Assembly: GCA_019120375.1 (NCBI GenBank)
Contig: DWVE01000056.1
Coordinates: 1-64,000 of the forward strand
Source of the DNA: Allofournierella_A excrementavium
GTDB taxonomy: Bacteria > Bacillota > Clostridia > Oscillospirales > Ruminococcaceae
Reading direction: 5' to 3'
DNA length: 64,000 nucleotides
Positions 33,414 to 41,379 of the stretch are shown piece by piece. Both the position numbers and the translations under genes were made by a program. Numbering within the stretch: the stretch's first letter is position 1; each line of letters opens with the position of its first letter. The notes under the pieces were generated by a model. It was given only the letters and a program-made list of their open reading frames with translations, had not been told where the DNA came from and searched no databases.

Positions 33414-34496
33414 ATGGCAAGAGTGTACAATTTCAGCGCAGGCCCGTCCATGATGTTTGAGCAGGTGCTCAAGACCGCCCAGTCAGAGCTGATGGAATAC
33501 GGCTCCAGCGGGCAGTCCGTGATGGAGATGAGTCATCGCAGCAGTACCTTCGACGCCATTATCAAGGACACCGAGGCCCGGCTGCGCCGGGTGCTGTCCA
33601 TCCCGGACAATTACAAAGTGGGCTTCATCCAGGGCGGCGCCTCCACCCAGTTCGACATGGTGCCCCTGAACCTGATGACCACCGGCCAGGCGGACTATCT
33701 GGTCACCGGCAACTTCTCCAACCGCGCGGCCAAGGAGGCGGCCAAGTTCGGCAAGGTGAACATCGTCGCCAACACCAAGGACATCAACTACACCGCCATC
33801 CCCGATGTGGACGCCATCGAATACACACCCGGGGCCAGCTACGTGCACATCTGCGAGAACAACACCATCTTCGGCACCCGGTTCACAAAGCTGCCCCAGG
33901 TGGAGGGCGTGCCCCTGGTGGCGGACATGAGCAGCTGCATCCTCAGCCGCCCCACCGACGTGAGCAAATACGGCCTCATCTACTTCGGCGTGCAGAAGAA
34001 CGTGGCCCCCGCGGGCATGGCCATCGCCATCGTGCGGGAGGACCTTTTGGGCAAGGCGGCGGAGAACGTGCCCAGCATGCTGAACTACCAGACCCTCATC
34101 GAGGCGGACAGCATGTACAACACGCCTCCCTGCTGGTGCATCTACATGACCGGCCTCACCCTCAAGTACATCGAGGAGGAGATCGGCGGGCTTGAGGAGA
34201 TGGAAAAGCGCAACAACGCCAAGGCGAAGGTGCTCTACGACTATCTCGACAGCCAGGAATTCTTCAAGAACCCGGTGAACAAGCCGGACCGCAGCATCAT
34301 GAACGTCACCTTCACCAGCCCCGACGCGGACACCGACAAGCTCTTCTGCGCCAAGGCCGCCGAGGCGGGCTTTGTGAACCTGAAGGGCCACCGGCTGGTG
34401 GGCGGCATGCGCGCCTCCATCTACAATGCCATGCCCGCCGAGGGCGTGGCCAAACTGGTGCAGTTCATGGAGGACTTTGTGAAACAGTACGGCTGA
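33414..34496 (+). CDS. serC: Phosphoserine aminotransferase
   Basis: This 360-residue PLP enzyme makes phosphoserine from 3-phosphohydroxypyruvate and glutamate, the second step of serine synthesis. Family signatures are VYNFSAGPSMM at the N-terminus, GGASTQFDMVPLNL, the cofactor Lys195 in FGVQKNVAPAG, and HRLVGGMRASIYNAM near the end. GGAGGG precedes ATG 33414. serA follows 18 bases on, so the two form an operon. No serB is present here. Confidence 0.97.
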   Translation: MARVYNFSAGPSMMFEQVLKTAQSELMEYGSSGQSVMEMSHRSSTFDAIIKDTEARLRRVLSIPDNYKVGFIQGGASTQFDMVPLNLMTTGQADYLVTGNFSNRAAKEAAKFGKVNIVANTKDINYTAIPDVDAIEYTPGASYVHICENNTIFGTRFTKLPQVEGVPLVADMSSCILSRPTDVSKYGLIYFGVQKNVAPAGMAIAIVREDLLGKAAENVPSMLNYQTLIEADSMYNTPPCWCIYMTGLTLKYIEEEIGGLEEMEKRNNAKAKVLYDYLDSQEFFKNPVNKPDRSIMNVTFTSPDADTDKLFCAKAAEAGFVNLKGHRLVGGMRASIYNAMPAEGVAKLVQFMEDFVKQYG

Positions 34497-34514
34497 AAAA
34501 GGAGAATGGCTTTT

Positions 34515-35678
34515 ATGTATACCATCAAAACACTGAACAACATCGCCCCCGCGGGGCTGGCAAAGCTGGGCCCGGCCCAATTCAAAGTGGATAACGAGGC
34601 CGACGCGCCCCAGGGCATTCTGGTGCGCAGCGCCAAGATGCACGAGATGGAGCTGCCCGAGAGCCTGCTGGCCATCGGCCGCGCGGGCGCGGGCGTGAAC
34701 AACATCCCGGTGGAAAAATGCAGCGAGGCGGGCGTGGTGGTGTTCAACACCCCCGGCGCAAACGCCGGCGGCGTTGCCGAGCTGACCATCGGCGGCCTGG
34801 TGCTGGCCAGCCGCAACCTGCTGCCCGCCATGGAGTGGGCCCAGGGCCTTGCCGGTGAGGGCGACGCGGTGCCCGCCCTGGTGGAGAAGGGCAAGAGCCA
34901 GTTCGTGGGCCCGGAGCTTGCGGGCAAAAAGCTGGGCGTGGTGGGCCTTGGCGCCATCGGCGTGAAGGTGGCCAACGCGGCGGTGCATCTGGGCATGGAG
35001 GTCTTTGGCTACGACCCCTACATCTCGGTGCAGGCGGCCTGGAACCTGAGCCGCGGCGTGCGCCACAGCGTGAGCCTGACCGAGCTGGTGGCCCAGTGCG
35101 ACTACATCACCCTGCATCTGCCCGCCAACGCCCAGACCAAGGGCTTCATGAACGCCGGGGTGTTCCGGGCCTGCAAGCCGGGGCTGCGCCTGCTGAACTT
35201 CGCCCGGGGCGAGCTGGTGAACAACGCCGACCTGCTGGCAGCCCTGGCCGAGGGCCAGCTGGCCGCCTATGTCACCGACTTCCCCGCCGCCGAGCTGCTG
35301 GGGGTGCCGGGCGTGACCTGCATCCCCCATCTGGGCGCTTCCACCCCCGAGAGCGAGGAGAACTGCGCCGTGATGGCTGCCAGCCAGCTGGCGGACTACC
35401 TGCTGAACGGCAATATCGTGAACAGCGTGAACATGCCGGAAGTGGTGCAGGCAAGGGCCGCGGGCAAGCGGGTGTGCGTCATCCACAAGAACGAGCCCGG
35501 CCTCATCAGCGCCATCACCGCCGTCATCACCCAGAGCAAGCTGAACATCGAGAACATGGTGAACAAGAGCAAAAAAGAAATGGCCTACACCATGCTGGAC
35601 GTGACCGGCGGCATGGACGCCGCCCTGGCCGACCAGCTGGCCGCCATCCCCTCGGTCATCCGGGTGCGGGTGCTGTGA
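34515..35678 (+). CDS. serA: D-3-phosphoglycerate dehydrogenase with ACT domain
   Basis: This 387-residue enzyme catalyses the first step of serine synthesis. The Rossmann core has GVVGLGAIGVKVANAAV, followed by catalytic Arg in NFARGELVN, Glu and His in IPHLGASTPESEENC. A C-terminal ACT domain (about 318-387) likely binds serine. This is the short form without the extra ASB domain. ATG 34515 is chosen over 34506 because AAAGGAG is 10 bases from the former and only one from the latter. A fragment of a diverged serA copy lies at 37808-38001. Confidence 0.96.
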   Translation: MYTIKTLNNIAPAGLAKLGPAQFKVDNEADAPQGILVRSAKMHEMELPESLLAIGRAGAGVNNIPVEKCSEAGVVVFNTPGANAGGVAELTIGGLVLASRNLLPAMEWAQGLAGEGDAVPALVEKGKSQFVGPELAGKKLGVVGLGAIGVKVANAAVHLGMEVFGYDPYISVQAAWNLSRGVRHSVSLTELVAQCDYITLHLPANAQTKGFMNAGVFRACKPGLRLLNFARGELVNNADLLAALAEGQLAAYVTDFPAAELLGVPGVTCIPHLGASTPESEENCAVMAASQLADYLLNGNIVNSVNMPEVVQARAAGKRVCVIHKNEPGLISAITAVITQSKLNIENMVNKSKKEMAYTMLDVTGGMDAALADQLAAIPSVIRVRVL

Positions 35679-35710
35679 GATAGCTTCTTCTTTTCTCCCC
35701 ATAGCGCAAG

Positions 35711-35757
35711 AAAAAGCGCCCCCGGACCGTTCGGTCCGGGGGCGCGCTGCTTTTCTT
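35711..35757. terminator. Bidirectional terminator between serA and patatin genes
   Basis: A perfect 13-bp stem (35716-35728 with 35733-35745), loop GTTC, is flanked by A and T runs. A diverged copy with a compensatory base-pair change lies at 38038-38067. Confidence 0.9.
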
Positions 35758-36621
35758 TTATTCCAGGCCCAGGAACGCCTTCATGGCGGGCAGGGCCGCC
35801 TCGGCGGCGGCGCGGCCCCGGTGATAGAGGGCGTCCAGTTTTTCCACGCTGCGCTCGGCGCGGCTCACCGTCACCGGGCCGTCCGGCCGGATGACAAAGA
35901 TCTCGCCCGCCTCTTCCAGCCGGTCGATCTCGTCCATCCGCTGGTTATAGCGCTCGGGGCCGGTGAGGCAGGCCTCCAGAAGCTCCGGGTGCGCGCCGTA
36001 GCGCCGGCGATAGAGCCGCCGCACCACCCGGTGCTGGCCGCCCTTGCGAAAGCCCGCCTGCCGCGTGAGCACCAGCACCGTTTTGCCGCAGGGCACCGGC
36101 AGCTCGGCGGGCAGGGGCACCGGGTCGGCCACGCCGCCGTCCAGGCAGACATCCCGTCCCACCTTGACCATCCGGCCCATCAGGGGCAGGCTGGCGGAGG
36201 CGCGCACCGCGTCCATGAAGTCGATGCCGGGCTGGTTCTTCTCAAAAAACACCGGGCCGCCGGTGCGGCAGTCGGTGGCCACCGCCCACAGCTTCTGGGG
36301 CGAGGAATAGAGGGTGTCGAAGTCCAGGGGGTTGAGAGTCTCGCTCACCTCGCCCAGCAGGAAATCGAAGTTGAAATAGCTGAAATCCTTGATGAGGTGG
36401 CTCGCGCCCATGTACCGCGGGTCGTTCACATAGTCCAGGTTCACCGCCCGGCTGCGCCCCGGCTGGTGAGACACATAGTTCACGCCGTTGAGCGCCCCGG
36501 CGGAAACGCCCGCCACCTGGGGAAAATACAGGTCGTTCTCCATGAACACGTCCAGCACGCCCGAGGTGAACAGGCCCCGCATGGCGCCCCCTTCCAGAAT
36601 GAGGGTGGTGTTTTCTTCCAT
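35758..36621 (-). CDS. Patatin-like phospholipase
   Basis: This 287-residue predicted lipid acyl hydrolase of the RssA/YjjU type has oxyanion loop LEGGAMRG (9-16), nucleophile Ser40 in GVSAGALNG, and the dyad Asp in LDGGVADPVP. No signal peptide is evident, so it probably acts in the cytoplasm or at the inner membrane face. ATG 36621 has AAAGGAG 10 bases upstream. Part of its 3' end and of its upstream region recur in the mosaic at 38080-38170. Confidence 0.92.
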   Translation of the reverse strand: MEENTTLILEGGAMRGLFTSGVLDVFMENDLYFPQVAGVSAGALNGVNYVSHQPGRSRAVNLDYVNDPRYMGASHLIKDFSYFNFDFLLGEVSETLNPLDFDTLYSSPQKLWAVATDCRTGGPVFFEKNQPGIDFMDAVRASASLPLMGRMVKVGRDVCLDGGVADPVPLPAELPVPCGKTVLVLTRQAGFRKGGQHRVVRRLYRRRYGAHPELLEACLTGPERYNQRMDEIDRLEEAGEIFVIRPDGPVTVSRAERSVEKLDALYHRGRAAAEAALPAMKAFLGLE

Positions 36622-36661
36622 CTTCCGCACGCTCCTTTTGCCGTTTTCTGTCACTGCTCCT

Positions 36662-36690
36662 ATTATACTCCCCCATCGCCGCCCCGTCAC
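36662..36690 (-). promoter_or_regulatory. Promoter of the patatin gene
   Basis: On the minus strand GTGACG (36685-36690) and a perfect TATAAT (36662-36667) are separated by 17 bases. Confidence 0.65.
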
Positions 36691-36716
36691 AAAACAATTT
36701 GTAAAGTTTTTTGGAC

Positions 36717-36747
36717 GAAAAAAAGGCCGCGCTGAAAAGCGCGGCCC
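36717..36747 (-). terminator. Terminator of the lipoprotein gene at 36760
   Basis: The stem GGCCGCGCT / AGCGCGGCC is followed on the minus strand by seven or more T. Confidence 0.9.
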
Positions 36748-36759
36748 GGAAAAGGCGGG

Positions 36760-37578
36760 TCAGGCCGGGATGTCGGTGCCGAAGCGGAAGAACACGGTGG
36801 TGTCCGCCGCGACGCTTTCGTCGTTCAGCAGGTCCATGGCGTAATACTCGCTCTCGTCGATCTCCTCGTTGTAGGTGGAGAGGTCATAGCTCACCTTGTC
36901 GGTGGCGCAGTAGACCAGGCCGTCGTAAGCCTTGGGCACCTCGAAGGTGATGGTCTGATCGCAGAAGCGGAACACCTCCACACCGTCCGGAGACTCCCAG
37001 TGCCAGCGCACGTCCTTGCTGTAATACAGATCGTAGGAGACGCCGTCCACCTCCACGGTGGTGGTGTAATCGTAGGTCGTGTCGTCGGTGGTGCTGCGGG
37101 TGGGCAGCGCGCGGCCGGTGTACAGGTCATAGAACCCGCTGTGGTAGCTCAGGTTTTCGTCCAGGCCGCCCTGCTCGTTGTATTCAAAGCCGGAGCAGGT
37201 GACCGATACATACAGAATGACCTTTTTGTAGCCCTCCTTTTCGCTGTCGGCCACCACCGCATGGGCCGTGCCCTTGGCGGAAACCGGGCGCTGGATGGTG
37301 CTGTCCTCCATGTCGTAGGCGATCGCGTGCACCTCGAAGTTCGAGGGCTCGTCCAGCACAGGGATGCCGTTGGCGTCAAAATAGCTCTCCCCCGTCGGGG
37401 CGGGCACGCTTACGGGCGCGCTTTCCGGCTGGGAAGCGGACGCCGGCTGAGACGCGCTTTCCGGCTGGGACACGCTGGCCGGCTGAGACACGGACTGGGA
37501 CGCGGACGGGGGCTCGCCGCAGCCCGCGAGGGAAAGGGCCATCGCCGCAGCGAGGGCCAGTGCCATAGCTTGTTTCAT
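36760..37578 (-). CDS. Lipoprotein of unknown function
   Basis: This 272-residue protein has a signal peptide ending in the lipobox SLAGC (Cys20). Next comes a low-complexity Ser/Gln/Pro linker with repeated SQPES/SQPAS units (about 24-58), then a globular domain rich in Tyr, Asp and Thr. I recognise no domain. GAGGAGG lies 10 bases before the ATG. Its promoter (37640-37668) overlaps the left boundary of the duplicated mosaic region. It is probably a surface-anchored protein whose linker spans the cell wall. Confidence 0.8.
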   Translation of the reverse strand: MKQAMALALAAAMALSLAGCGEPPSASQSVSQPASVSQPESASQPASASQPESAPVSVPAPTGESYFDANGIPVLDEPSNFEVHAIAYDMEDSTIQRPVSAKGTAHAVVADSEKEGYKKVILYVSVTCSGFEYNEQGGLDENLSYHSGFYDLYTGRALPTRSTTDDTTYDYTTTVEVDGVSYDLYYSKDVRWHWESPDGVEVFRFCDQTITFEVPKAYDGLVYCATDKVSYDLSTYNEEIDESEYYAMDLLNDESVAADTTVFFRFGTDIPA

Positions 37579-37639
37579 CTTTAAAAATCCTCCTCACTTT
37601 GCGCCGGGGCGAGGCGTCCCGGTGGGTTCTACCATCATC

Positions 37640-37668
37640 GTTATACCATCGGACGTCGAAAAATGCAA
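37640..37668 (-). promoter_or_regulatory. Promoter of the lipoprotein gene at 36760
   Basis: On the minus strand TTGCAT (37663-37668) and TATAAC (37640-37645) are spaced by 17 bases, with a TGG extension before the -10. The -35 half lies in sequence repeated at 40109-40140. Confidence 0.6.
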
Positions 37669-37807
37669 GGTGCAAAAGAAAAAGGCCGCGCGTTCTGCGC
37701 GGCCCGGCGAAAGCGGCTGCCCGTTCAGCGGTAATAACGGCCGATGGCCTTGTCCAGGTCCAGCACCGCCTGCTGAGCGCCCCGGCCCACCTTCTTCGCC
37801 ATCTTCT

Positions 37808-38001
37808 TCACCCTGCATCTGCCCGCCAACGCCCAGACCAAGGGCTTCATGAACGCGGGGGTGTTCCGCGCCTGCAAGCCGGGGCTGCGCCTGTTGAACT
37901 TTGCCCGCGGCGAGCTGGTGAACAACGCCGACCTGCTGGCAGCCCTGGCCGAGGGCCAGCTGGCCGCCATCCCCTCGGTCATCCGGGTGCGGGTGCTGTG
38001 A
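37808..38001 (+). pseudogene. Truncated serA fragment with in-frame internal deletion
   Basis: The frame reads TLHLPANAQTKGFMNAGVF through ALAEGQLAA, then jumps to IPSVIRVRVL and a stop. It lacks the N-terminal 197 codons, and 378 bp (126 codons, in frame) between the two copies of CCAGCTGGCCGCC. Over the first 160 bases it differs from serA at five positions, apart from the junction codon, and all five are synonymous. It cannot encode an active enzyme. Confidence 0.88.
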
Positions 38002-38037
38002 GGCAGCTTCTTCTTTCTCCCCATCGCGCAGGCAAAA

Positions 38038-38075
38038 GCGCCCCCGGGCCCTTCGGCCCGGGGGCGCTGCGTTTC
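38038..38075 (+). terminator. Diverged copy of the serA terminator
   Basis: The stem GCGCCCCCGGGCC / GGCCCGGGGGCGC matches that at 35716-35745 except that one A:T pair has become G:C on both arms, and the first loop base has changed. The hairpin is therefore intact despite divergence. Confidence 0.8.
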
Positions 38076-38260
38076 GTTTTTTATTCCAGGCCCAAAAACG
38101 CCTTCATGTCGGGCAGGGCCGCCCCGGCGGCGGCGCGTCGCAAAACGATTTGTAAAGTTTTTGAATAAAAAGGCAGATCGGGGCGGGATTCCGGTCATTG
38201 GGGCAGGCGGTTTTCTTTGCCGTGAATGATGGACAGATAAGATGTATCTATTCCAGGATG

Positions 38261-39442
38261 TTAGCCGGAACGAGAATAAGCCTGATGATGCACCATGACA
38301 TCGTCCAGGATGCCTGAATCATCAAAGCCAAGTTTCCAATAGGCCGGGTCGGCAGGGTCGTTCATTTCGTATGTCAAGCTATATCCGCCATACGTTGCCT
38401 CAAAGCTATCGCTTGGTTGGCCATACAGCGCTAACACATCTTCTCTGGCAGACCATCCCAGCATCAACCCGCCGGGAAGGCGCAGCTCTGTGCCGGAAAA
38501 GTCGTAGTTGCCATAGATCACATGGATCCCTCCCACCGTGCTCTCGGCGACGGGGATCGCGCTTTCGGTGGTGTTGAAGACGCAGGCGCTGACAGTCTGT
38601 TCGCGGTCGTTGGTCAGCGAGACCCATTCCCATTCATAGGACGCATACGGGCCTTCCCCGCCAGCCAGAGAAAGCCCAGCATCCTCCACGGAAATCTCCC
38701 ACCCATCGTCAAGAAAGTCCGCAAGAGGGACCGGTAATGTATAAACCGTGTCATTGATCTGGATGGAGAAACTTTCCCAATCGCCCGAAAGCTCGGGGGA
38801 TGTCTGGTACAATTCGGCCTCCGGCGCGTCGAGTTCTGTCATAAATTCGAGCGTCATCAAGGTAGCGGTGTGCGGCAGGTAGGTGACTTTCGCAAACAGA
38901 TCAAAGTCGTTCTCGCTCCACAGTGCGCGCCCCTCCTCGTACCTCTTTTCGCTGATATCGAAGGAATGGCGTTCGCCGGCCATATCTACGCCGCGCAAAT
39001 AATAGGAGTCTGAGCCATAGTCTCCGATCCCCCTCTCGAAATCGAATTCCAGCCGCTCCAAATAGGCGGTTTCCGGATGCTTGAGATAGGGGATGTCCAA
39101 AACGAGCGGCCGGACAAGGAAAAAAGCGGCGGCGGCACAAAGTATGACCGCAGCAGCCCTTCCGGCTTTTTGTTTGGGCGAAGCCTTTGACCGAACAAGT
39201 TTTACGGCGAAGGCAAGGGAGGCGATCGCCGCCAGCAGGCCCAGGCAGCCGTTGATGATCCCCTTCTGCATAAACCCCGTGGCCCCGATGGCAAGGGCGT
39301 CGGAATGAACGAACCAGTCCAATGCCCCGACGAGGGCGGCTGGCAGAAAAACAATGGCTGCAAGAAACAAAGCAAATAGCGCGATCTCCGTTTTTCCTGC
39401 TTCGTTACCGGATGCTTTTTTATCCGTTCTGTTATCTTCCAT
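38261..39442 (-). CDS. Membrane-anchored protein of unknown function
   Basis: This 393-residue protein has three hydrophobic segments near the N-terminus (about 20-48, 60-85 and 93-113), followed by a large extracytoplasmic domain rich in Asp, Glu and Tyr (115-393). I recognise no domain. The ribosome site is weak (AAAGAGAAAG). Base composition and codon use are visibly more AT-rich and A/T-ending than in neighbouring genes, suggesting a different origin. It lies between the mosaic scar and the intact small gene, in the place a second lipoprotein copy would occupy after a tandem duplication. Confidence 0.7.
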   Translation of the reverse strand: MEDNRTDKKASGNEAGKTEIALFALFLAAIVFLPAALVGALDWFVHSDALAIGATGFMQKGIINGCLGLLAAIASLAFAVKLVRSKASPKQKAGRAAAVILCAAAAFFLVRPLVLDIPYLKHPETAYLERLEFDFERGIGDYGSDSYYLRGVDMAGERHSFDISEKRYEEGRALWSENDFDLFAKVTYLPHTATLMTLEFMTELDAPEAELYQTSPELSGDWESFSIQINDTVYTLPVPLADFLDDGWEISVEDAGLSLAGGEGPYASYEWEWVSLTNDREQTVSACVFNTTESAIPVAESTVGGIHVIYGNYDFSGTELRLPGGLMLGWSAREDVLALYGQPSDSFEATYGGYSLTYEMNDPADPAYWKLGFDDSGILDDVMVHHQAYSRSG

Positions 39443-39469
39443 ATGATTTGTCTTTCTCTTTTATGGAAG

Positions 39470-39892
39470 TCAATGCTTCAAATGTTCCAGCGCTTCACAA
39501 ATCACGCGCATCCCCTGCTTTTGATCTTTGATTTTTGCCGTGATGGTGTTGTTTACAAGGGATAACTTTATTTTTGTCTTTCCGCTTTTCACTTTAATGA
39601 TCCGTTGGGAAGGCATTAATCCTTTTTGTACTTTTACTTCGTCAAGCTGTTCAAGCGAAAGCAGGATTTTTCCATGGATGTGGGAGATGTCAAAGGTTTC
39701 CAGCACTGCGATAACCAATGTTTTTTCCGTCACGCCAACATAACAGGATACATTGCTCAAGGCCCCCAGCGCCAGCATTTCGGCTGTGCCGGACATGAGA
39801 GTTCCCCATGCTTTTCCCTGGTACGTTTCCCCTTCCGGACAAATACCGGCCAGCATTTCGTTCATATCTTTCTCATTCATGAATAAAGCCAT
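39470..39892 (-). CDS. Small cytoplasmic protein, possibly PH-like fold
   Basis: This 140-residue protein starts at ATG 39892 (GAGGTG 6 bases upstream) rather than at upstream in-frame ATGs without ribosome sites. No signal or membrane helix is clear. The pattern of alternating strands (CYVGVTEKTLVIAVLETF ... KILLSLEQLDEVKVQKG ... IIKVKSGKTKIKLSLVNN) and a C-terminal helix resembles bacterial PH-like domains, a structural guess only. It is AT-richer than its surroundings, like the gene downstream. Confidence 0.65.
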   Translation of the reverse strand: MALFMNEKDMNEMLAGICPEGETYQGKAWGTLMSGTAEMLALGALSNVSCYVGVTEKTLVIAVLETFDISHIHGKILLSLEQLDEVKVQKGLMPSQRIIKVKSGKTKIKLSLVNNTITAKIKDQKQGMRVICEALEHLKH

Positions 39893-39944
39893 GAAGCTCA
39901 CCTCGTTGTTTTGTTCACAAGACCGTGGTTTCTGTTCCGATTTC

Positions 39945-39953
39945 ATTATAACA
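39945..39953 (-). promoter_or_regulatory. Extended -10 promoter of the gene at 39470
   Basis: On the minus strand TGTTATAAT gives a perfect extended -10 about 53 bases before the start. There is no clear -35. Confidence 0.55.
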
Positions 39954-40135
39954 CTTCGCCCATTGCATGGTGTGAAGCCGGGGTAAAGCACTCGTAAATG
40001 TTAGGCAAAACTTCCGCGGCTGCCAAACGGCCCCGCTGTTGGCTATTGATGCCGTTTTATGGGCAGCTGCCAGCCGCCACCGCGCATGCCGCGCCCCCGG
40101 CGGGCGCCGGACGTCGAAAAATGCAAGGTGCAAAA

Positions 40136-40163
40136 GAAAAAGGCCGCGCATTCTGCGCGGCCC
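40136..40163 (-). terminator. Terminator of the small gene at 40180
   Basis: The stem GGCCGCGCA / TGCGCGGCC is followed on the minus strand by five T. A copy with one loop-side change lies at 37676-37703. Confidence 0.8.
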
Positions 40164-40179
40164 GGCGGGTGCTGAGGGT

Positions 40180-40371
40180 TCAGCGGTAATAACGGCCGAT
40201 GGCCTTGTCCAGGTCCAGCACGGCCTGCTGAGCGCCCCGGCCCACCTTCTTCGCCATCTTCTTCACCTTGCGGCTGTTCTTGGCGGCGGCCATGCCCGCC
40301 GCGGCCATGGCGGCGGTGGCGGCCAGCCCGCCGGCCACCATCATGGTGGTGCGGGTGGTATTCTTGTTCAT
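40180..40371 (-). CDS. Small membrane-anchored basic protein, unknown function
   Basis: This 63-residue protein has an Ala/Gly/Met-rich hydrophobic segment (about 9-30) followed by a strongly basic stretch (KNSRKVKKMAKKVGRG) and the C-terminus VLDLDKAIGRYYR. AAAGGAGG lies 9 bases before ATG 40371. I do not recognise the family. Its 3' 28 codons and terminator are repeated at 37651-37812, with one synonymous difference in the coding part. Confidence 0.75.
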   Translation of the reverse strand: MNKNTTRTTMMVAGGLAATAAMAAAGMAAAKNSRKVKKMAKKVGRGAQQAVLDLDKAIGRYYR

Positions 40372-40481
40372 CCCTTGTGCCCCTCCTTTTTTCTCTGCGC
40401 GGCCCGGCGTTTTTCCGGGCCCTGGCGATAGTATTCCCCGCAAAATGTTCCCCCATACGTCTTTTTTTGACCCCCCGTTTG

Positions 40482-40490
40482 TGTTACAAT
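40482..40490 (+). promoter_or_regulatory. Extended -10 promoter of the pdxK operon
   Basis: TGTTACAAT (-10 TACAAT at 40485-40490 with a TGN extension) lies about 60 bases before the start. The -35 is only a T run. Confidence 0.55.
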
Positions 40491-40551
40491 AGGGGGCAAT
40501 GATTCTATTTGATTGGTACGGGCCTGCCCCGCGCCGGGAGGAGTGACCTTT

Positions 40552-41376
40552 TTGCATCTTCAAGCGCCGAAAACTGTTTTGTGCATCCACGATCTGTCCG
40601 GCCTGGGCCGCTGCAGCCTGTCGGTGATCGTTCCCGTGCTGGCCGCCATGGGCTGCCAGCCGGTGGCGCTGCCCACGGCGATTTTTTCCACCCACACCGG
40701 CGGGCTTGGCCAGCCGGCGGTGCAGCTGTGCCAGGGCTACGGCGAGGCCGCCCTGGAGCACTACCGCGCGCTGGGCGTTTCCTTCGACTGCATCTACACC
40801 GGGTACTTGGCCAGCGAGGAGGACCAGCATCTGGCCGCCAAAGCCTTTTATCTGTGGCCCGAGGCCCTCAAAGTGGTGGACCCGGTGATGGCCGACCACG
40901 GGCGCTTTTACGCCGGCATGGAGGACAAGCTCGCCGGCATGCAGGCGCTGTGCCGCTCGGCGGACCTGATTTTGCCCAATCTCACCGAGGCCAGCCTGCT
41001 GCTGGGCCGCCCCCTGCCCGAGGGCGAACTGAACAACGAGGCCGCCCTGGAACTGGCGGGCAGCCTTTCTTCGCTGTGCCCCCAGGCGGTGGTGACCGGC
41101 ATCCCCATGGGGCGGCACCTCTCCTGCGCGGGGGCCGGGCGCTCCAGCTTTGTGGTGCGCCGCCTGAAGCTGGAACGCAGCTATCCCGGCACCGGCGACC
41201 TGTTCGCGGCGGTGCTCACCGGGGCGCTGCTACGGGGCAACGCCCTCTCCGCCGCCACCGACGCCGCCGCCGGTTTTGTGGCCGATTCCATCGCCGCCAC
41301 CGACCCGGAGGCCCCCACCGCCCTGGGCGTGTGGTTCGAGCCGCTGCTGGGCCGGCTGGCCCCCCGGGAGGGATGA
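40552..41376 (+). CDS. pdxK: Pyridoxal/pyridoxamine kinase
   Basis: This 274-residue ribokinase-fold enzyme phosphorylates B6 vitamers to PLP or PMP. Motifs are VLCIHDLSGLGRCSLSV with PTAIFSTHTG (substrate lid), VVDPVMADHGRFY, LPNLTEASLLLG and the anion-hole PGTGDLFAAVLTGALL. The start is TTG 40552, with GGGAGGAG 8 bases upstream; GTG 40543 is too close to the ribosome site. It heads an operon with trmL (3-base gap) and a DegV gene. Confidence 0.92.
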   Translation: MHLQAPKTVLCIHDLSGLGRCSLSVIVPVLAAMGCQPVALPTAIFSTHTGGLGQPAVQLCQGYGEAALEHYRALGVSFDCIYTGYLASEEDQHLAAKAFYLWPEALKVVDPVMADHGRFYAGMEDKLAGMQALCRSADLILPNLTEASLLLGRPLPEGELNNEAALELAGSLSSLCPQAVVTGIPMGRHLSCAGAGRSSFVVRRLKLERSYPGTGDLFAAVLTGALLRGNALSAATDAAAGFVADSIAATDPEAPTALGVWFEPLLGRLAPREG

Positions 41377-41379
41377 GCC

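Larger units (their letters stand above)
37651..38170. repeat. Mosaic of diverged copies of neighbouring loci
   Basis: The segment is stitched from copies, in order. 37651-37812 matches 40109-40268 (terminator and 3' half of the small gene). 37808-37967 matches serA 35107-35267. 37968-38080 matches the serA 3' end and its terminator (35646-35757). 38080-38137 matches the patatin 3' end (35758-35815). About 38138-38170 matches the patatin upstream region (36686-36725). The first junction shares TCACC; the second lies in a 13-bp direct repeat CCAGCTGGCCGCC present twice in serA. No intact gene results. Confidence 0.88.

Noticed and set aside
37800..38075. Scar considered as a mobile element or phase-variation cassette
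   Set aside because: There are no terminal inverted repeats, target-site duplication, transposase or recombinase nearby. Microhomology junctions explain it.
37725..38198. A 157-codon minus-strand frame through the mosaic scar
   Set aside because: Only its last 28 codons are real (the small-gene fragment). The rest is antisense to the serA and terminator copies, so it is not a fusion gene.
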